A DNA stretch of 64,000 nt from CBDCWT01 sp965223305 (GTDB lineage: Bacteria; Planctomycetota; Planctomycetia; Pirellulales; Pirellulaceae), in NCBI GenBank assembly GCA_965223305.1, contig CBDCWT010000084.1, positions 186,001 to 250,000 on the forward strand, given 5' to 3'. This document shows, piece after piece, positions 15,910 to 25,775 of this stretch. Below the pieces are notes generated by a model. It did no database searches. It saw nothing but the letters and a program-made list of their open reading frames with translations, and was not told the DNA's origin. The position numbers and the translations under genes were made by a program. Numbering within the stretch: position 1 is the stretch's first letter; every line of letters begins with the position of its first letter.

Positions 15910-18900
15910 ATGAAATCCACCTGGTTAACAACTTGGTTGTGCCTCGTCACGATCGGCATGTCCGCCGTCGCCGAGGAACGAAAGAACATTGTATTGATTG
16001 CTGGTCCCAAGAGCCACGGTCCGGAAGGGAACCGCATCCATGACTACCCCTGGTCTGCACGATTGCTCAAGACGTTGCTCGAGAACTCGAACCTCCGCGA
16101 CCAGGTCAATGTCCTGACCTACTTGAATGGATGGCCACCAGACACGCAGGCCTTGCGCAGCGCCGACACGATCATGATCATCTCCGACGGACGAGATGGC
16201 GAGCTGGGCAGCGAGGCTCCGCATCTGGTTTCCGCCGAGCGGGTCAAATTCGTTGATTCGCTGGTAGAGTCCGGATGCGGGTTGATCACGTTTCACTTTT
16301 CCACGTTCGCGCCGGACCGTTTCGCCGACCAGGTACTCGATTGGTACGGCGGCTACTTTGACTGGGAGACGGATGGCGAGCGCCAGTGGTACTCGGACAT
16401 CACAACGATCAAGGCGGAGGTACAGCCGGCAGACAGCGAGCATCCGCTGCTCCGCGGTGTATCACCCTTTACCGTGCGGGAGGAGTTCTATTTTGACATC
16501 CGTTTCCGGCCGAACGATCCACAGTGGGTCCCGATTTGGAGCGTGGCGGCACTGCCAGCCACGAAGGAGCATGGGGAAGTGGTCGCTTGGGCCGTGGAAC
16601 GCTCGCACGGCAGTCGGGGTTTTGCGACCACTTGCGGACATTTTTACGACAATTGGAAGATCCCGCAGTTTCGCAAGACGATCTTGAACGCGATCGCCTG
16701 GACTGCCCACTTGCCGGTACCGCCGAGGGGAATTGAGTCACGGTTCTACGCTCGCGATGAGATTGCTGCTCACTTGGCACAACCGGACTTACTCAGCGAA
16801 CCTGAGGAGCCCCAAGAAGATCGGTACGCCGACTCGGAATACTGGTATCAACCGGGCCATCCCGTCACCCCAGCCGGGGCAAGCTCGATCAAAACGTTGC
16901 CTGGTTTTGTGGCCACTCGCATGATGAGTGTTCCCGAAGAGCTGGGCTCTTGGACGGCGCTCTGCGTCGATGATCGCGGCCGTTTGATTACGGCAGCCCA
17001 GCACCGACCTGGGCTGTACCGCGTGACCGTACCTCCACTGGGCGACCCACAGGCTGAAACGAAGCTCGAGAAACTGGGTGGAGTTGCTTCCCGTCTCGGC
17101 TGGTCGCACGGTTTGCTGTACGCATTCGACAGCTTGTACGTGACCGTCAGCGAAGAGAACGAAAGCGCCGGCAGCGGGCTTTACCGTCTACGTGACACGG
17201 ACGGCGACGATCAGTTCGACCACATGGTGCGCGTGCTCTCGTTCCAGGCTGCCGGCGAGCACGGACCACACAACGTCGTCGTTGGTCCAGACGGGGACTC
17301 ACTGTTCATCATCTGCGGCAACGGCACTAGCCTCCCCGACGGCACTTTCCGGACGCGACCGATGGCGACGAGCGGTCTAGACCATCTGCTGCCTCCTGGT
17401 TTCGAGAGCTCGAGTCACACCTCGGCCGGATGGGTGGGTCGGCTCGCGCCCGACGGTCGGCTACTGGAGCTCGTGTGCAGTGGCCTCCGCAACAGTTTTG
17501 ACCTGGCCTTCAACCGCTCCGGTGACCTGTTCACGTTCGACTCGGACATGGAGTGGGATCTGGGCGCGCCGTGGTATCGTCCGACACGAATCTGCCAACT
17601 GGTGAGTGGCGGCGAGTTCGGCTGGCGAGGGGACGCCGCGAAGTGGCCTGAGTACTTTCCCGACAGCGTTGCACCGGTGATCAACGTCGGACCGGCATCG
17701 CCCAGCGGGATGGTGTTTGGGTACGGCACGCGGTTCCCCGGCAAATACCAAAATGCGCTTTATGCCTGTGACTGGACGTTCGCCACCATTCACGCTGTGC
17801 ATTTGCAGCCGGACGGTGCTGGCTACAAGGCAGAGGTCGAAGAGTTCCTGGGAGGCCGGGGATTGCCCATTACTGACATAGCCGTTGGAAAGGACGGTGC
17901 GATCTATTTTGTGGTCGGCGGTCGACGGTTGGGTTCGGCTCTGTATCGCGTGCACTACGCCGGTGACGAGCCGGTTACGACGGAAGAGGTTGCCGAGACA
18001 AACCAACAGCTGCCCGCATTGCGCCGGCGTCTGGAAGAGTTCCACGGCGAACCACATCCCGCAGCGTTGGACGCGGCTTGGTCCTATCTGGGCCATCATG
18101 ATCGGGCGATTCGTTTTGCCGCTCGGGTGGCGGTGGAAGCCCAGCCGGTCGACAGCTGGCGCGCGCGAGCCTTGGCCACAACCGAAGTCGCCGGCCAACT
18201 CACCGCTCTTCTGGCACTCGCCCGGCAGGGCGACAACGGGGACTTGAGCCGCGTTCTCGATCAACTCAATCGCCTGCCGCTGGAGTCCTTTCCACCCGCC
18301 CGGGTTCTCGCGGCGCTCCGCGTCTACGAGTTGGCGCTGGCCCGGGGCGAGGACGGAGTTGCTAACTTGCACGATGCCGTGCGACGGAAGTTGCGCTCGA
18401 TATTTCCCGAGCAGACACAGTCCTCCGCCCAGCACGAGCATCCACAATTGGCACGTTATGTGGATCGCGAGTTGGCACGCTTGCTCTGTTTCCTGCAGGA
18501 CGATTCCGTGATCGACCCCCTGTTGGCGCGGATGGCGGAAGATCGCGGGGAGCGCCCGGAGCTTGGCGGCGGTTACTTCGTGCGCAATGAGAAGTACGGT
18601 CAAGCCGTGCAAGACATGCTTCAGTCGGCGCCGTTGGTGGACCGCATGCATCATGCCCAGATGTTGATCTGGATCCGAGAGGGTTGGAGTCTCGAGCAGC
18701 GCCGCCGGTACTTCGAGCTACTAGAATCTGCGACTGCCCAGTCTCGTGGGGGGTATTGGTACGGTGAGTTCTGGCAACGTATTCGCGCAGCGGCTTTAGA
18801 TCAGGTGCCAGAGGCGGATCGGTCAGAAGTCGGCTCGCTTGCCACCGGCACACGATCACTAGGGGGCGAAGAAGGTCTTCCCCAACCGGTTGGACCGGGC

Positions 18901-19398
18901 CAAGACTGGAGCTTGCAGCAGGCGCTCGCGCTATTTGATGATGGACTCGGCAACTGTAATTTCGAGAACGGAAAGAAGATGTTCGCCGCGGCCCGCTGTG
19001 TTTCCTGCCACCGTTTTCATGGCACCGGCAACGCCGTGGGCCCTGACCTCTCGTCGCTGGCCCAGCGTTTTACGATTCGAGATATCCTCGACTCCACGCT
19101 CCATCCCAGCAAGGCAATCTCGGATCAGTACCGCATCACTATGATCACTACATCTGACGGCCGTTCGCTGTCGGGAAGAGTGGTTTCGCGGGACGCGGCG
19201 ACGCTTCGTCTCAACACCAACCTGATGCGACCGTCCGAGTCGAAGGTGATCGAGCTATCTGAGATTGAGGATGAAGTTGCGGTGCCCATCTCCACGATGC
19301 CCGACCGCCTGTTGAACACACTGAACGGGGACGAGATTCGGGACCTGATCGCTTACCTTGTTTCTAGCGGCGATGTGTCACACCCCGCCTTCAAATAG
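15910..19398 (+). CDS. ThuA domain fused to PVC-type heme-binding dehydrogenase with cytochrome c motif
   Basis: A 1162-residue exported protein. The ATG at 15910 starts a signal peptide (MKSTWLTTWLCLVTIGMSAVA). Residues ~25-285 are a ThuA-like domain (NIVLIAGPKSHGPEGN...GLITFHFSTFAPDRF). Residues ~330-680 form a sorbosone-dehydrogenase-like beta-propeller (DRGRLITAAQHRPGLYR, DGDDQFDHM, CSGLRNSFDLAFNRSGDLFTFDSDMEWD). An alpha-helical HEAT-like stretch follows, then a C-terminal heme domain with CVSCH near residue 1030. This layout is characteristic of Planctomycetes and Verrucomicrobia. It is likely a periplasmic carbohydrate oxidase or electron-transfer protein; the substrate is unknown. Confidence 0.9.
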   Translation: MKSTWLTTWLCLVTIGMSAVAEERKNIVLIAGPKSHGPEGNRIHDYPWSARLLKTLLENSNLRDQVNVLTYLNGWPPDTQALRSADTIMIISDGRDGELGSEAPHLVSAERVKFVDSLVESGCGLITFHFSTFAPDRFADQVLDWYGGYFDWETDGERQWYSDITTIKAEVQPADSEHPLLRGVSPFTVREEFYFDIRFRPNDPQWVPIWSVAALPATKEHGEVVAWAVERSHGSRGFATTCGHFYDNWKIPQFRKTILNAIAWTAHLPVPPRGIESRFYARDEIAAHLAQPDLLSEPEEPQEDRYADSEYWYQPGHPVTPAGASSIKTLPGFVATRMMSVPEELGSWTALCVDDRGRLITAAQHRPGLYRVTVPPLGDPQAETKLEKLGGVASRLGWSHGLLYAFDSLYVTVSEENESAGSGLYRLRDTDGDDQFDHMVRVLSFQAAGEHGPHNVVVGPDGDSLFIICGNGTSLPDGTFRTRPMATSGLDHLLPPGFESSSHTSAGWVGRLAPDGRLLELVCSGLRNSFDLAFNRSGDLFTFDSDMEWDLGAPWYRPTRICQLVSGGEFGWRGDAAKWPEYFPDSVAPVINVGPASPSGMVFGYGTRFPGKYQNALYACDWTFATIHAVHLQPDGAGYKAEVEEFLGGRGLPITDIAVGKDGAIYFVVGGRRLGSALYRVHYAGDEPVTTEEVAETNQQLPALRRRLEEFHGEPHPAALDAAWSYLGHHDRAIRFAARVAVEAQPVDSWRARALATTEVAGQLTALLALARQGDNGDLSRVLDQLNRLPLESFPPARVLAALRVYELALARGEDGVANLHDAVRRKLRSIFPEQTQSSAQHEHPQLARYVDRELARLLCFLQDDSVIDPLLARMAEDRGERPELGGGYFVRNEKYGQAVQDMLQSAPLVDRMHHAQMLIWIREGWSLEQRRRYFELLESATAQSRGGYWYGEFWQRIRAAALDQVPEADRSEVGSLATGTRSLGGEEGLPQPVGPGQDWSLQQALALFDDGLGNCNFENGKKMFAAARCVSCHRFHGTGNAVGPDLSSLAQRFTIRDILDSTLHPSKAISDQYRITMITTSDGRSLSGRVVSRDAATLRLNTNLMRPSESKVIELSEIEDEVAVPISTMPDRLLNTLNGDEIRDLIAYLVSSGDVSHPAFK

Positions 19399-19432
19399 TC
19401 TCTTTACTGAAATTCACGGAAGTCGCTCAATC

Positions 19433-20692
19433 ATGTCAGCCTCATTGAAGCCAGATCACCTACAGCTCCCGTTTGACCAGAGTCAAATTGAGGAGCTTGT
19501 CCGGCAGTTTCCCACGCCAGTTCACCTCTACGATGCACGCACGATTCGTAACAACGCCAGGCAGCTCAATCAGGCGTTTGAATGGAGTGAGGGATTTAAA
19601 GAGTATTTTGCGGTTAAGGCAACCCCCAACCCTTCGATCTTGCGTTTGCTGCGCGAGGAGGGCCTCGGTGCTGACTGCTCTAGTTTGCCGGAACTCGTGC
19701 TTTGCGAGCGAGTTGGGCTGTCGGGCGATGAGATCATGTTTACATCGAATAACACACCCGCCCAGGAATACCGCAAAGCGAACGCGCTGGGTGCGATCAT
19801 CAATCTCGACGACATTACCCACATCCCGTACCTCGAGGCCGAGGTAGGCCTACCGAAAGTGCTGTCGTTCCGATACAACCCCGGGCCCTTACGTGAGGGC
19901 AACGCCATCATCGGCACACCGGAAGAGGCGAAGTATGGCTTCGCGCGCGAGCAACTGATCAAGGGTTATCGGCTACTGAAGCAAAAAGGTATTCAGCGGT
20001 GTGGGCTGCACACGATGGTGGCCTCGAATGAGCTGAACGGTGACTTCTTTGTCGAGACCGCAGAGATGTTGTTTGAGCTGGCCAACGAGATACACCAAGA
20101 GGTTGGAGTGCAACTGGAGTTCTTGAACTTGGGTGGTGGGATTGGGATTCCCTATCGCCCCGAAGAGAGACCGGTTGATCTGGCGGTGGTTGGGGAGCGA
20201 ATTCATCAGCTGTACGACAAGATGATTCGGCCGACCGCGCTGCATCCTGTCCAACTGATGATGGAAAACGGGAGGATGATCACAGGTCCTGGTGGGTTTC
20301 TGATTACTCGAGCATTGCATCACAAGCACATCTACAAAGAGTATGTGGGAGTCGACGCGTGCATGGCCAATCTCATGCGACCGGGGATGTACGGGGCCTA
20401 TCACCACATCACCGTGCTGGGCAAGGAAGATGCACCGTACGACCACATCTACGATGTGGTCGGGTCTCTCTGCGAAAACAACGACAAATTCGCCATCGAT
20501 CGCGCGCTTCCTGAGATCGAGCGGGGCGACATCCTGGTGATTCACGGTGCGGGAGCACATGGACATTCGATGGGGTTCCAGTACAACGGAAAGTTGCGCT
20601 CCGCTGAAGTGCTCTTGCGGGAAGACGGCGAGTTCGAAATGATTCGTCGAGCCGAGACGATCGATGACTACTTCGGCACGGTTACGTTTTGA
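19433..20692 (+). CDS. lysA: Diaminopimelate decarboxylase
   Basis: A 419-residue fold-III PLP enzyme, predicted to convert meso-diaminopimelate to L-lysine. Motifs: EYFAVKATPNPSIL (PLP Lys), GADCSSLPEL, FRYNPGPLREGN, LEFLNLGGGIGIPY, MENGRMITGPGGFL, DACMANLMRPGMYGAYH and VVGSLCENNDKFA with the Cys-Glu pair of the active site. Assignment as lysA rests on these and on length; a related carboxynorspermidine- or arginine-type activity is less likely. The ATG at 19433 is chosen because the longer frame starts inside the upstream heme-protein gene. The stop TGA overlaps the TTG start of the next gene. Confidence 0.85.
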   Translation: MSASLKPDHLQLPFDQSQIEELVRQFPTPVHLYDARTIRNNARQLNQAFEWSEGFKEYFAVKATPNPSILRLLREEGLGADCSSLPELVLCERVGLSGDEIMFTSNNTPAQEYRKANALGAIINLDDITHIPYLEAEVGLPKVLSFRYNPGPLREGNAIIGTPEEAKYGFAREQLIKGYRLLKQKGIQRCGLHTMVASNELNGDFFVETAEMLFELANEIHQEVGVQLEFLNLGGGIGIPYRPEERPVDLAVVGERIHQLYDKMIRPTALHPVQLMMENGRMITGPGGFLITRALHHKHIYKEYVGVDACMANLMRPGMYGAYHHITVLGKEDAPYDHIYDVVGSLCENNDKFAIDRALPEIERGDILVIHGAGAHGHSMGFQYNGKLRSAEVLLREDGEFEMIRRAETIDDYFGTVTF

Positions 20693-22053
20693 CTTCGCTA
20701 CTCGTGATCAACGTGGTGGGGCTGACACCGGCTGGTATCGCCTCGCACACTCGTGCCATCGCGCAGCTGGCGGCGAAGCATGGAATCGGGCGTTTGGTGC
20801 CGCCTCTGCCAGCGGTCACCTGCAGCTCTCAGGCGACCATCACGACGGGGACTCTGCCCCAGGACCACGGAGTCGTCTCCAACGGCTGGTACTTTCACGA
20901 GAGCGGTGAGGTCCGCTTTTGGCAGCGTTCCGACCAGCTCGTTACCGGGGAGAAACTCTGGGAGGCTGCTCGCAATGCGCGGCCCGGACTCCGCACTGCG
21001 CAATTGTTCTGGCGCTATTGCACCCATGCCAACTGTGAAATCACTGTCACCGAACGCCCGACCTACTGGGCAGATGGTCGCAAGGGACCGGATATCTATA
21101 CAGAGCCGGCCGGCCTCCGTGATGAACTGGTCGAGCTGCTCGGAGAGTTTCCGCTGTTTCGATTTTGGGGGCCCGCGACCAGCATCGAGTCGACCTGCTG
21201 GATCGCCCGCGCGACGCTCCACGTACTCACCACAGAACGCCCGGAGCTGGTACTGACCTACTTGCCACATCTTGACTACGACCTGCAGAAGTTCGGGCCG
21301 AACAGCCCGGAAGCCGCACGGGCTCACCAGGAAGTCGACGCCGAGGTTGGCAGCCTGATCGAAACCGCGGCCTCGCTTGGCTATGACGTGGCAATCTTGT
21401 CCGAGTACGGGATCACAGAGGTCCAGCGGCCAGTTTACTTGAACCGGGTGCTGCGCGACGCCGGCTTCGTTCGCGTGCAGCGGGCTCAGAACGGTGAACT
21501 GCTGGAGCCTGCCGCCAGCAGGGCATTCGCGGCTTGCAGTCATCAGGTTGCTCATGTCTACGTTGCCGACGTCGCTGATACTTCACAGGTACGGCAGCTG
21601 TTGCAGGCCACCGACGGAGTTGAGCAGGTGCTAGACGCGGATGGAAAGCGTGAGTACGGGTTGGCTCATCCGCGTGCTGGCGAGTTGGTCGCCGTCGCGG
21701 CCGCTGATGCGTGGTTTGCCTATCCCTACTGGCTGGACGACCGCCAAGCTCCCGACTTTGCCCGCTGCGTTGCGATTCACGACAAACCGGGGCACGATCC
21801 CTGCGAGATGTTCCTGGGAGAGGGTGGAAAACTACGGGTGCTGTGGCGGTTGCTGCAAAAGCAGCTTGGTTTTCGAGCTCCGTTTGACGTGGTCAGCCTG
21901 GACGCGTCGCAGATCCGTGGTTCGCACGGGCGGCTGCCACAGCGGGAGGAGGACCACCCGGTCTTGATCACCACTTGGCCGCTGAACGTCGAGGCTGCAC
22001 TCCCAATGGCTGAAGTCAAGCGAACGTTCTTGAGCCGACTGCTTGATGAGTGA
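20689..22053 (+). CDS. Alkaline phosphatase-superfamily protein (nucleotide pyrophosphatase/phosphodiesterase-like)
   Basis: A 454-residue cytosolic-looking protein of the type I phosphodiesterase group. VINVVGLTPAG replaces the usual metal-binding strand, and the nucleophile position is in the PAVTCSSQATITTGTLPQDHG block, where a Thr or Ser would be the nucleophile. LTYLPHLDYDLQKFGP and VAILSEYGIT resemble the second metal-ligand strands, and HDKPGHDPCEMFLGEGG is near the end. Its TTG start at 20689 overlaps the lysA stop (TTGA), indicating coupled translation. No signal peptide. What it hydrolyses, and why it is tied to lysA, is not evident. Confidence 0.78.
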   Translation: MTSLLVINVVGLTPAGIASHTRAIAQLAAKHGIGRLVPPLPAVTCSSQATITTGTLPQDHGVVSNGWYFHESGEVRFWQRSDQLVTGEKLWEAARNARPGLRTAQLFWRYCTHANCEITVTERPTYWADGRKGPDIYTEPAGLRDELVELLGEFPLFRFWGPATSIESTCWIARATLHVLTTERPELVLTYLPHLDYDLQKFGPNSPEAARAHQEVDAEVGSLIETAASLGYDVAILSEYGITEVQRPVYLNRVLRDAGFVRVQRAQNGELLEPAASRAFAACSHQVAHVYVADVADTSQVRQLLQATDGVEQVLDADGKREYGLAHPRAGELVAVAAADAWFAYPYWLDDRQAPDFARCVAIHDKPGHDPCEMFLGEGGKLRVLWRLLQKQLGFRAPFDVVSLDASQIRGSHGRLPQREEDHPVLITTWPLNVEAALPMAEVKRTFLSRLLDE

Positions 22054-22113
22054 CCTTTTGAGCTTGTGGGGCCAACGTAGTCGGGCCGAGGATTGTGGAA
22101 CTGCTGATCGCTA

Positions 22114-22289
22114 GCCCGAATAATTCATGAGCGATCTGCTGCGAGGTCGCAAGCCCATCCGTGGCTTCGTCATGCTTCACAATTCTCCCTCGACGTATTG
22201 CTTCAATACGCCTGCGGGAGAATTGCTCGCCTTCCTTGCCACGAACGTACTTACAACCTCTCGCGACGATCTTCATGAATAATCCGGGC
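22114..22289 (+). mobile_element. 176-bp palindromic MITE-like element, copy 3
   Basis: Same length and ends as the other copies, here on the plus strand. TA precedes it (22112-22113), but the right flank is GAG, not TA, so one target-site copy has been lost or changed. It lies 58 bases after the stop of the phosphodiesterase gene, again with its TAG-bearing edge nearest the gene end. Confidence 0.85.
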
Positions 22290-22423
22290 GAGATCAACGA
22301 CTACCTGCAACTTGTCGCAACAGACGTCGCTGCATATACTCGATATACCCGCCTGTGAGTTCTGCCTCCAGCGGGGGTCATGCACGGCATGGCTTCAGTG
22401 CAATCACCGCACGGGTCACCACA

Positions 22424-22972
22424 ATGTCCTCGAAAGTCCACATTCCCGGAAAACTGGGCTATCAGGAGTACGCCCAGATTCCTAACGACGGACAGCGACA
22501 CGAGATTGTGGGCGGACAACACATTGTGAACCCTGCGCCGTATACCTATCACCAGAAGCTTTCCGGCAGAATTCACTTCCAGCTCTACTCTCAGATTGAG
22601 CAAAGAGAGTTGGGTGAGGTGTACAGTGCTCCGACCGATCTACAGCTGTCAGAGATAGATATCGTTCAACCCGATTTGATCGTCGTGCTGGAGCGGCACC
22701 GCAAGATCATCACTCAGGCCAAAATCGACGGCACGCCCGACTTGGTGGTCGAGATTCTCTCGCCTTCAACTGTCCACTACGACCGCAAGAAAAAGAAAGA
22801 TCTCTACCTGCGGAGCGGAGTGCCGGAGTACTGGATCGTTGACCCCGACCGTCACGTGGTGGAACAGTTTGTGCTTAAGGCGGGTGTCTACGAGCATTTC
22901 GGCAACCAGGCGGACTCGATCGTGCCGCAGTGCCTCCCCGATGTGTGCGTCGACCTGTCCGTCGTCTGGTAG
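22424..22972 (+). CDS. Uma2-family (DUF820) putative restriction-like endonuclease
   Basis: A 182-residue protein with the Uma2 pattern of the PD-(D/E)xK nuclease fold: YAQIPNDGQRHEIVGGQH (conserved Glu), DIVQPDLIVVLE, PDLVVEILSPST followed by DRKKKKDLYLRSGVPEYWIVDP, which is the family signature. Such genes are highly multiplied in cyanobacteria and planctomycetes; some authors link them to mobile elements, but a biological role is not established. The ATG at 22424 (MSSKVHIPGK) starts just before the conserved domain; an upstream start at 22355 is poorer. It is flanked by two repeats. Confidence 0.9.
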   Translation: MSSKVHIPGKLGYQEYAQIPNDGQRHEIVGGQHIVNPAPYTYHQKLSGRIHFQLYSQIEQRELGEVYSAPTDLQLSEIDIVQPDLIVVLERHRKIITQAKIDGTPDLVVEILSPSTVHYDRKKKKDLYLRSGVPEYWIVDPDRHVVEQFVLKAGVYEHFGNQADSIVPQCLPDVCVDLSVVW

Positions 22973-23075
22973 TCCAACGTAGTCGGCACACTCCGTGTGC
23001 CGTGACCACCGGTTCAACCGTCGCGCCAAGTTCCATTTCATTTTCTGTGAACGCCCGCGGAGCGCGCTTTGCTGC

Positions 23076-23213
23076 GTTCTGGCGAGTTCGCCTACGCTTC
23101 AAAATCAGCCGCTGGGCGTTAGCCCACGGTTCCCTAGCGAAACCGACGCGAAGCGCCCGGGGACGGCTCCCCCCTCTCCGGCCCTTCGGGCCGACTCTCC
23201 CCGAGGGGAGAGT
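23076..23213 (-). repeat. Composite hairpin repeat (family A), copy 3
   Basis: Reverse-orientation copy (TCTGGCGAGTTCGCC, AATCAGCCGCTGGGCGTTAG, CCGGCCCTTCGGGCCG, CTCTCCCCGAGGGGAGAG). It lies between the converging Uma2 and penicillin acylase genes; the terminal 8-bp stem could act as a terminator for either. One GGCACACTCCGTGTGCC hairpin (family C) is at 22985. Confidence 0.8.
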
Positions 23214-23260
23214 GAGGAAAGACAAAGTCATGCACTAGCTTAATAAGCTACACGGCCTCT

Positions 23261-25660
23261 CTACCTCGGCATCAGCACCAGTTGCTGGCCCGTGACCGTC
23301 TCGATCTTCTCGCGCGAATAGAACAGCGGAAAATACTGATGCTTCACCCAGAGCTGGAATAGGTCACCGTAGTGGGGACTGCGGGGGTCGCCCGCCTGGC
23401 CAGGCGCGCTGGTCGCCACAGAGTTATCCCAGTTGGCCGCGTCCATGATCACTCGGAACGTGCCGCCCGACCGTTGGCGATCGCTGTCGGACGTGTTGTT
23501 CAGCGTCGATTCGTAACCACCCCGCGGAGCCGGACCGACATTCAAACTCCCTCGGACTTCGTCCGAAACAGCAGAACTCAGTGCGTGCTGAAACCAAACG
23601 TGCTTGAATTCCAGCTGACCATACTGCCAGCGCGTCGTATCATCTCCCAATCGCTCGCAGAGTTCCTTCACTGCCTCGGCCAGGCTTCGTTTCAAGAGCG
23701 CATCACGGCCTTGGATCGGATCACGGCCGAATCGACCGTCGGGCGCAACAAGCCAATCAATGACACGTTTCTTGTTGAGACGTTTAAACAACTCTCTGGC
23801 CGGCTCGGGCACAACTAGGTCTCGGACATTCTCGAACAGGCGACGCTCAAAGGTGACGTAGATAGCCGCCGCCGTAGAACCCTTGTCCAGCACGAAGTCC
23901 CAGTCGAGCAACACGGCTCGGGCCGATCGCAAGCGAGGCTCCGCCACGTCGACCACCGCTAACAGCGGCACTAAACAACGCGCAGGAACTGACAATTCGT
24001 CGTGTTGGAACTGCATCATGTCGACGATGTTAAACCGCCGCCCTGAGGACAGCAGCTCGTCCGCTCGAAGTCCGCGCATCTCGTCACCCCACGTATAGTG
24101 CAACGCGGATTCGTACGGATAGCCGTCAGGAACCATGTAGTTATTCGCGGTTGCCCAGTAACCGCGGCTGGGGTTCTTGACATGCGGCAAGGCGTTGATG
24201 GGAAGAAAGCCATCCCACTCGTACCGCCCATCACCAGGCACTGGAACGAGCCCGCTCCAGTTCGGTCGAACGGGAGAAATGCCGACTGCCTGGTACCCAA
24301 TGGTCTTGTCGACACCGCCCCAAACCATGTTTTCCGCCGGGATTCGGCTGTACGAACAGGCATCAACAAATTCCTCCCAGTTCTTGGCCTGGTCCATACG
24401 CAAGCTGGCAAGGTAAGGTGCGTTACCAATCTCCATCCACGCCGCTCGCAGCGCGTAGGCTCGATGATTTTTCTGATCCCGATGGAGCACTGGACCGTGG
24501 CGCGTAAATCTGAGCTCGACGACCTCCGGACCTTCACCCTTAATTGGAATGGACTCGTGAATCGTCCGCATCACCTCCCAACCGTCGCCGTAGCGGTATC
24601 GATCCGGGTTGTCTGGATCCGTTTCGTAGACGTAAAGATCTTCGTTGTCTTGGCCGAAAACAGTCAATCCCCACGCGCCGTATTCGTTGTGGCCAATGGA
24701 AACACCCGGCAGCACCGGCTCACCACCACCGACGACATTCCAGCCAGGTGCAATCAGGTGAACGAAGTAGCGAAGCGAAGGAACGGCCAAAGTCCGGTGA
24801 GGATCGTTGACGATGTACGGAAAGCCGGACTGTGTAAATCGCCCACTGACGACCCAGTTGTTCGAGCCAATTCCATCCCCTCCGTCTTCCAGCGCAAGCG
24901 GACCAACCTGGCTAACGCTCGCGTCTTCCGGTTCGGGCGCAACGTTACGGTGTGACGGATCGACATCCGTCGGCTTGAACGTCAGAGGTTGTCGGAAGGC
25001 GCGATACAGGTGCAGGATGTCTTCGCTGAGAAGGGCTCCGTCGATCGCCGGGTCGAGCGCTAGTTGTGGCTCTCCAGGACGGAACCAGTCAAGTTCCCGC
25101 ACAGCAGACTCGCCGATAGCGTTCACCGCCCGACCTAGCCGCAACTCTAGCGTCACATTCGACAGCAGCCCCTGATGGCGGGAGATGACGACAGCCGGAG
25201 ACCACTTGCCCGGCCGGATTCCAAGCAGTTCAAATTCGCGGGGGAGCAGGTCTGGATTTTTTTCGGTTTCTGCGATGTAGGCGTTGATGCCTTCGACGAA
25301 CGCGGTAACGATCGCTTCACCGCGCGGGTGGTAGTGGTTTAGCTCCTGGCTCAAATCCTTGCGGAATCGATGCAGCCGGGCGCCAATATCGCGATCCAAC
25401 TCGCGTCTCCCCAGTATCTCGGCAACGGTCCCGGTCGCCCGCCGGCGCCAAATCTCGAATTGGAAAAGCCGATCGCGTGCCGCGTAGTACCCCTGTGCAA
25501 AGAAAAGGTCATGCTCGTTCTCCGCGTAGATGTGCGGAACACCCCACCGATCTACGAGAATCTCGACCGGCTCTCGCACTCCGGCGACACGTTGTTGAGC
25601 CTCCGTTGCATCGTCAGGAAAGGACAACGCCAGGGCGATAATAGGCAGCAGGAGTTTCAA
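23261..25660 (-). CDS. Penicillin acylase-family Ntn hydrolase, exported
   Basis: A 799-residue protein with an N-terminal signal peptide (MKLLLPIIALALSFP). It has the family plan: alpha chain with PVEILVDRWGVPHIYAENEHDLFFAQGYYAARDRLFQFEIWRR, an autocleavage site at GIGSNNWVVSG (Ser near residue 265 would become the N-terminal nucleophile of the beta chain), then HRTLAVPSL and NPSRGYWATANNYMVP, with an Asn equivalent to the oxyanion residue. Family members cleave amide bonds of penicillins, N-acyl homoserine lactones, or lipopeptides. An N-acyl-amide substrate is plausible, and the window also holds an N-acyltransferase (4538), but a link is speculative. Confidence 0.9.
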   Translation of the reverse strand: MKLLLPIIALALSFPDDATEAQQRVAGVREPVEILVDRWGVPHIYAENEHDLFFAQGYYAARDRLFQFEIWRRRATGTVAEILGRRELDRDIGARLHRFRKDLSQELNHYHPRGEAIVTAFVEGINAYIAETEKNPDLLPREFELLGIRPGKWSPAVVISRHQGLLSNVTLELRLGRAVNAIGESAVRELDWFRPGEPQLALDPAIDGALLSEDILHLYRAFRQPLTFKPTDVDPSHRNVAPEPEDASVSQVGPLALEDGGDGIGSNNWVVSGRFTQSGFPYIVNDPHRTLAVPSLRYFVHLIAPGWNVVGGGEPVLPGVSIGHNEYGAWGLTVFGQDNEDLYVYETDPDNPDRYRYGDGWEVMRTIHESIPIKGEGPEVVELRFTRHGPVLHRDQKNHRAYALRAAWMEIGNAPYLASLRMDQAKNWEEFVDACSYSRIPAENMVWGGVDKTIGYQAVGISPVRPNWSGLVPVPGDGRYEWDGFLPINALPHVKNPSRGYWATANNYMVPDGYPYESALHYTWGDEMRGLRADELLSSGRRFNIVDMMQFQHDELSVPARCLVPLLAVVDVAEPRLRSARAVLLDWDFVLDKGSTAAAIYVTFERRLFENVRDLVVPEPARELFKRLNKKRVIDWLVAPDGRFGRDPIQGRDALLKRSLAEAVKELCERLGDDTTRWQYGQLEFKHVWFQHALSSAVSDEVRGSLNVGPAPRGGYESTLNNTSDSDRQRSGGTFRVIMDAANWDNSVATSAPGQAGDPRSPHYGDLFQLWVKHQYFPLFYSREKIETVTGQQLVLMPR

Positions 25661-25775
25661 AAGAGCTCTCCGTGAGTGGTTGGCAGAACGATTGCTCTGG
25701 TTTCACCGCGACAGCTATCAGTTCTTCGATCGATTGCCGTGGCATCCTCACGAGGAACGAAAACCGATGTCCCAG

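Noticed and set aside
17461..18654. 397-residue open frame antisense to the ThuA-heme protein
   Set aside because: A shadow of a well-supported gene in GC-rich DNA; no recognisable fold or start signal.
22114..22289. Conserved short open frame inside the 176-bp palindromic element (KIVARGCKYVRGKEGEQF...)
   Set aside because: It is conserved only because the element is; it has no ribosome-binding site and reads off both strands of a palindrome.
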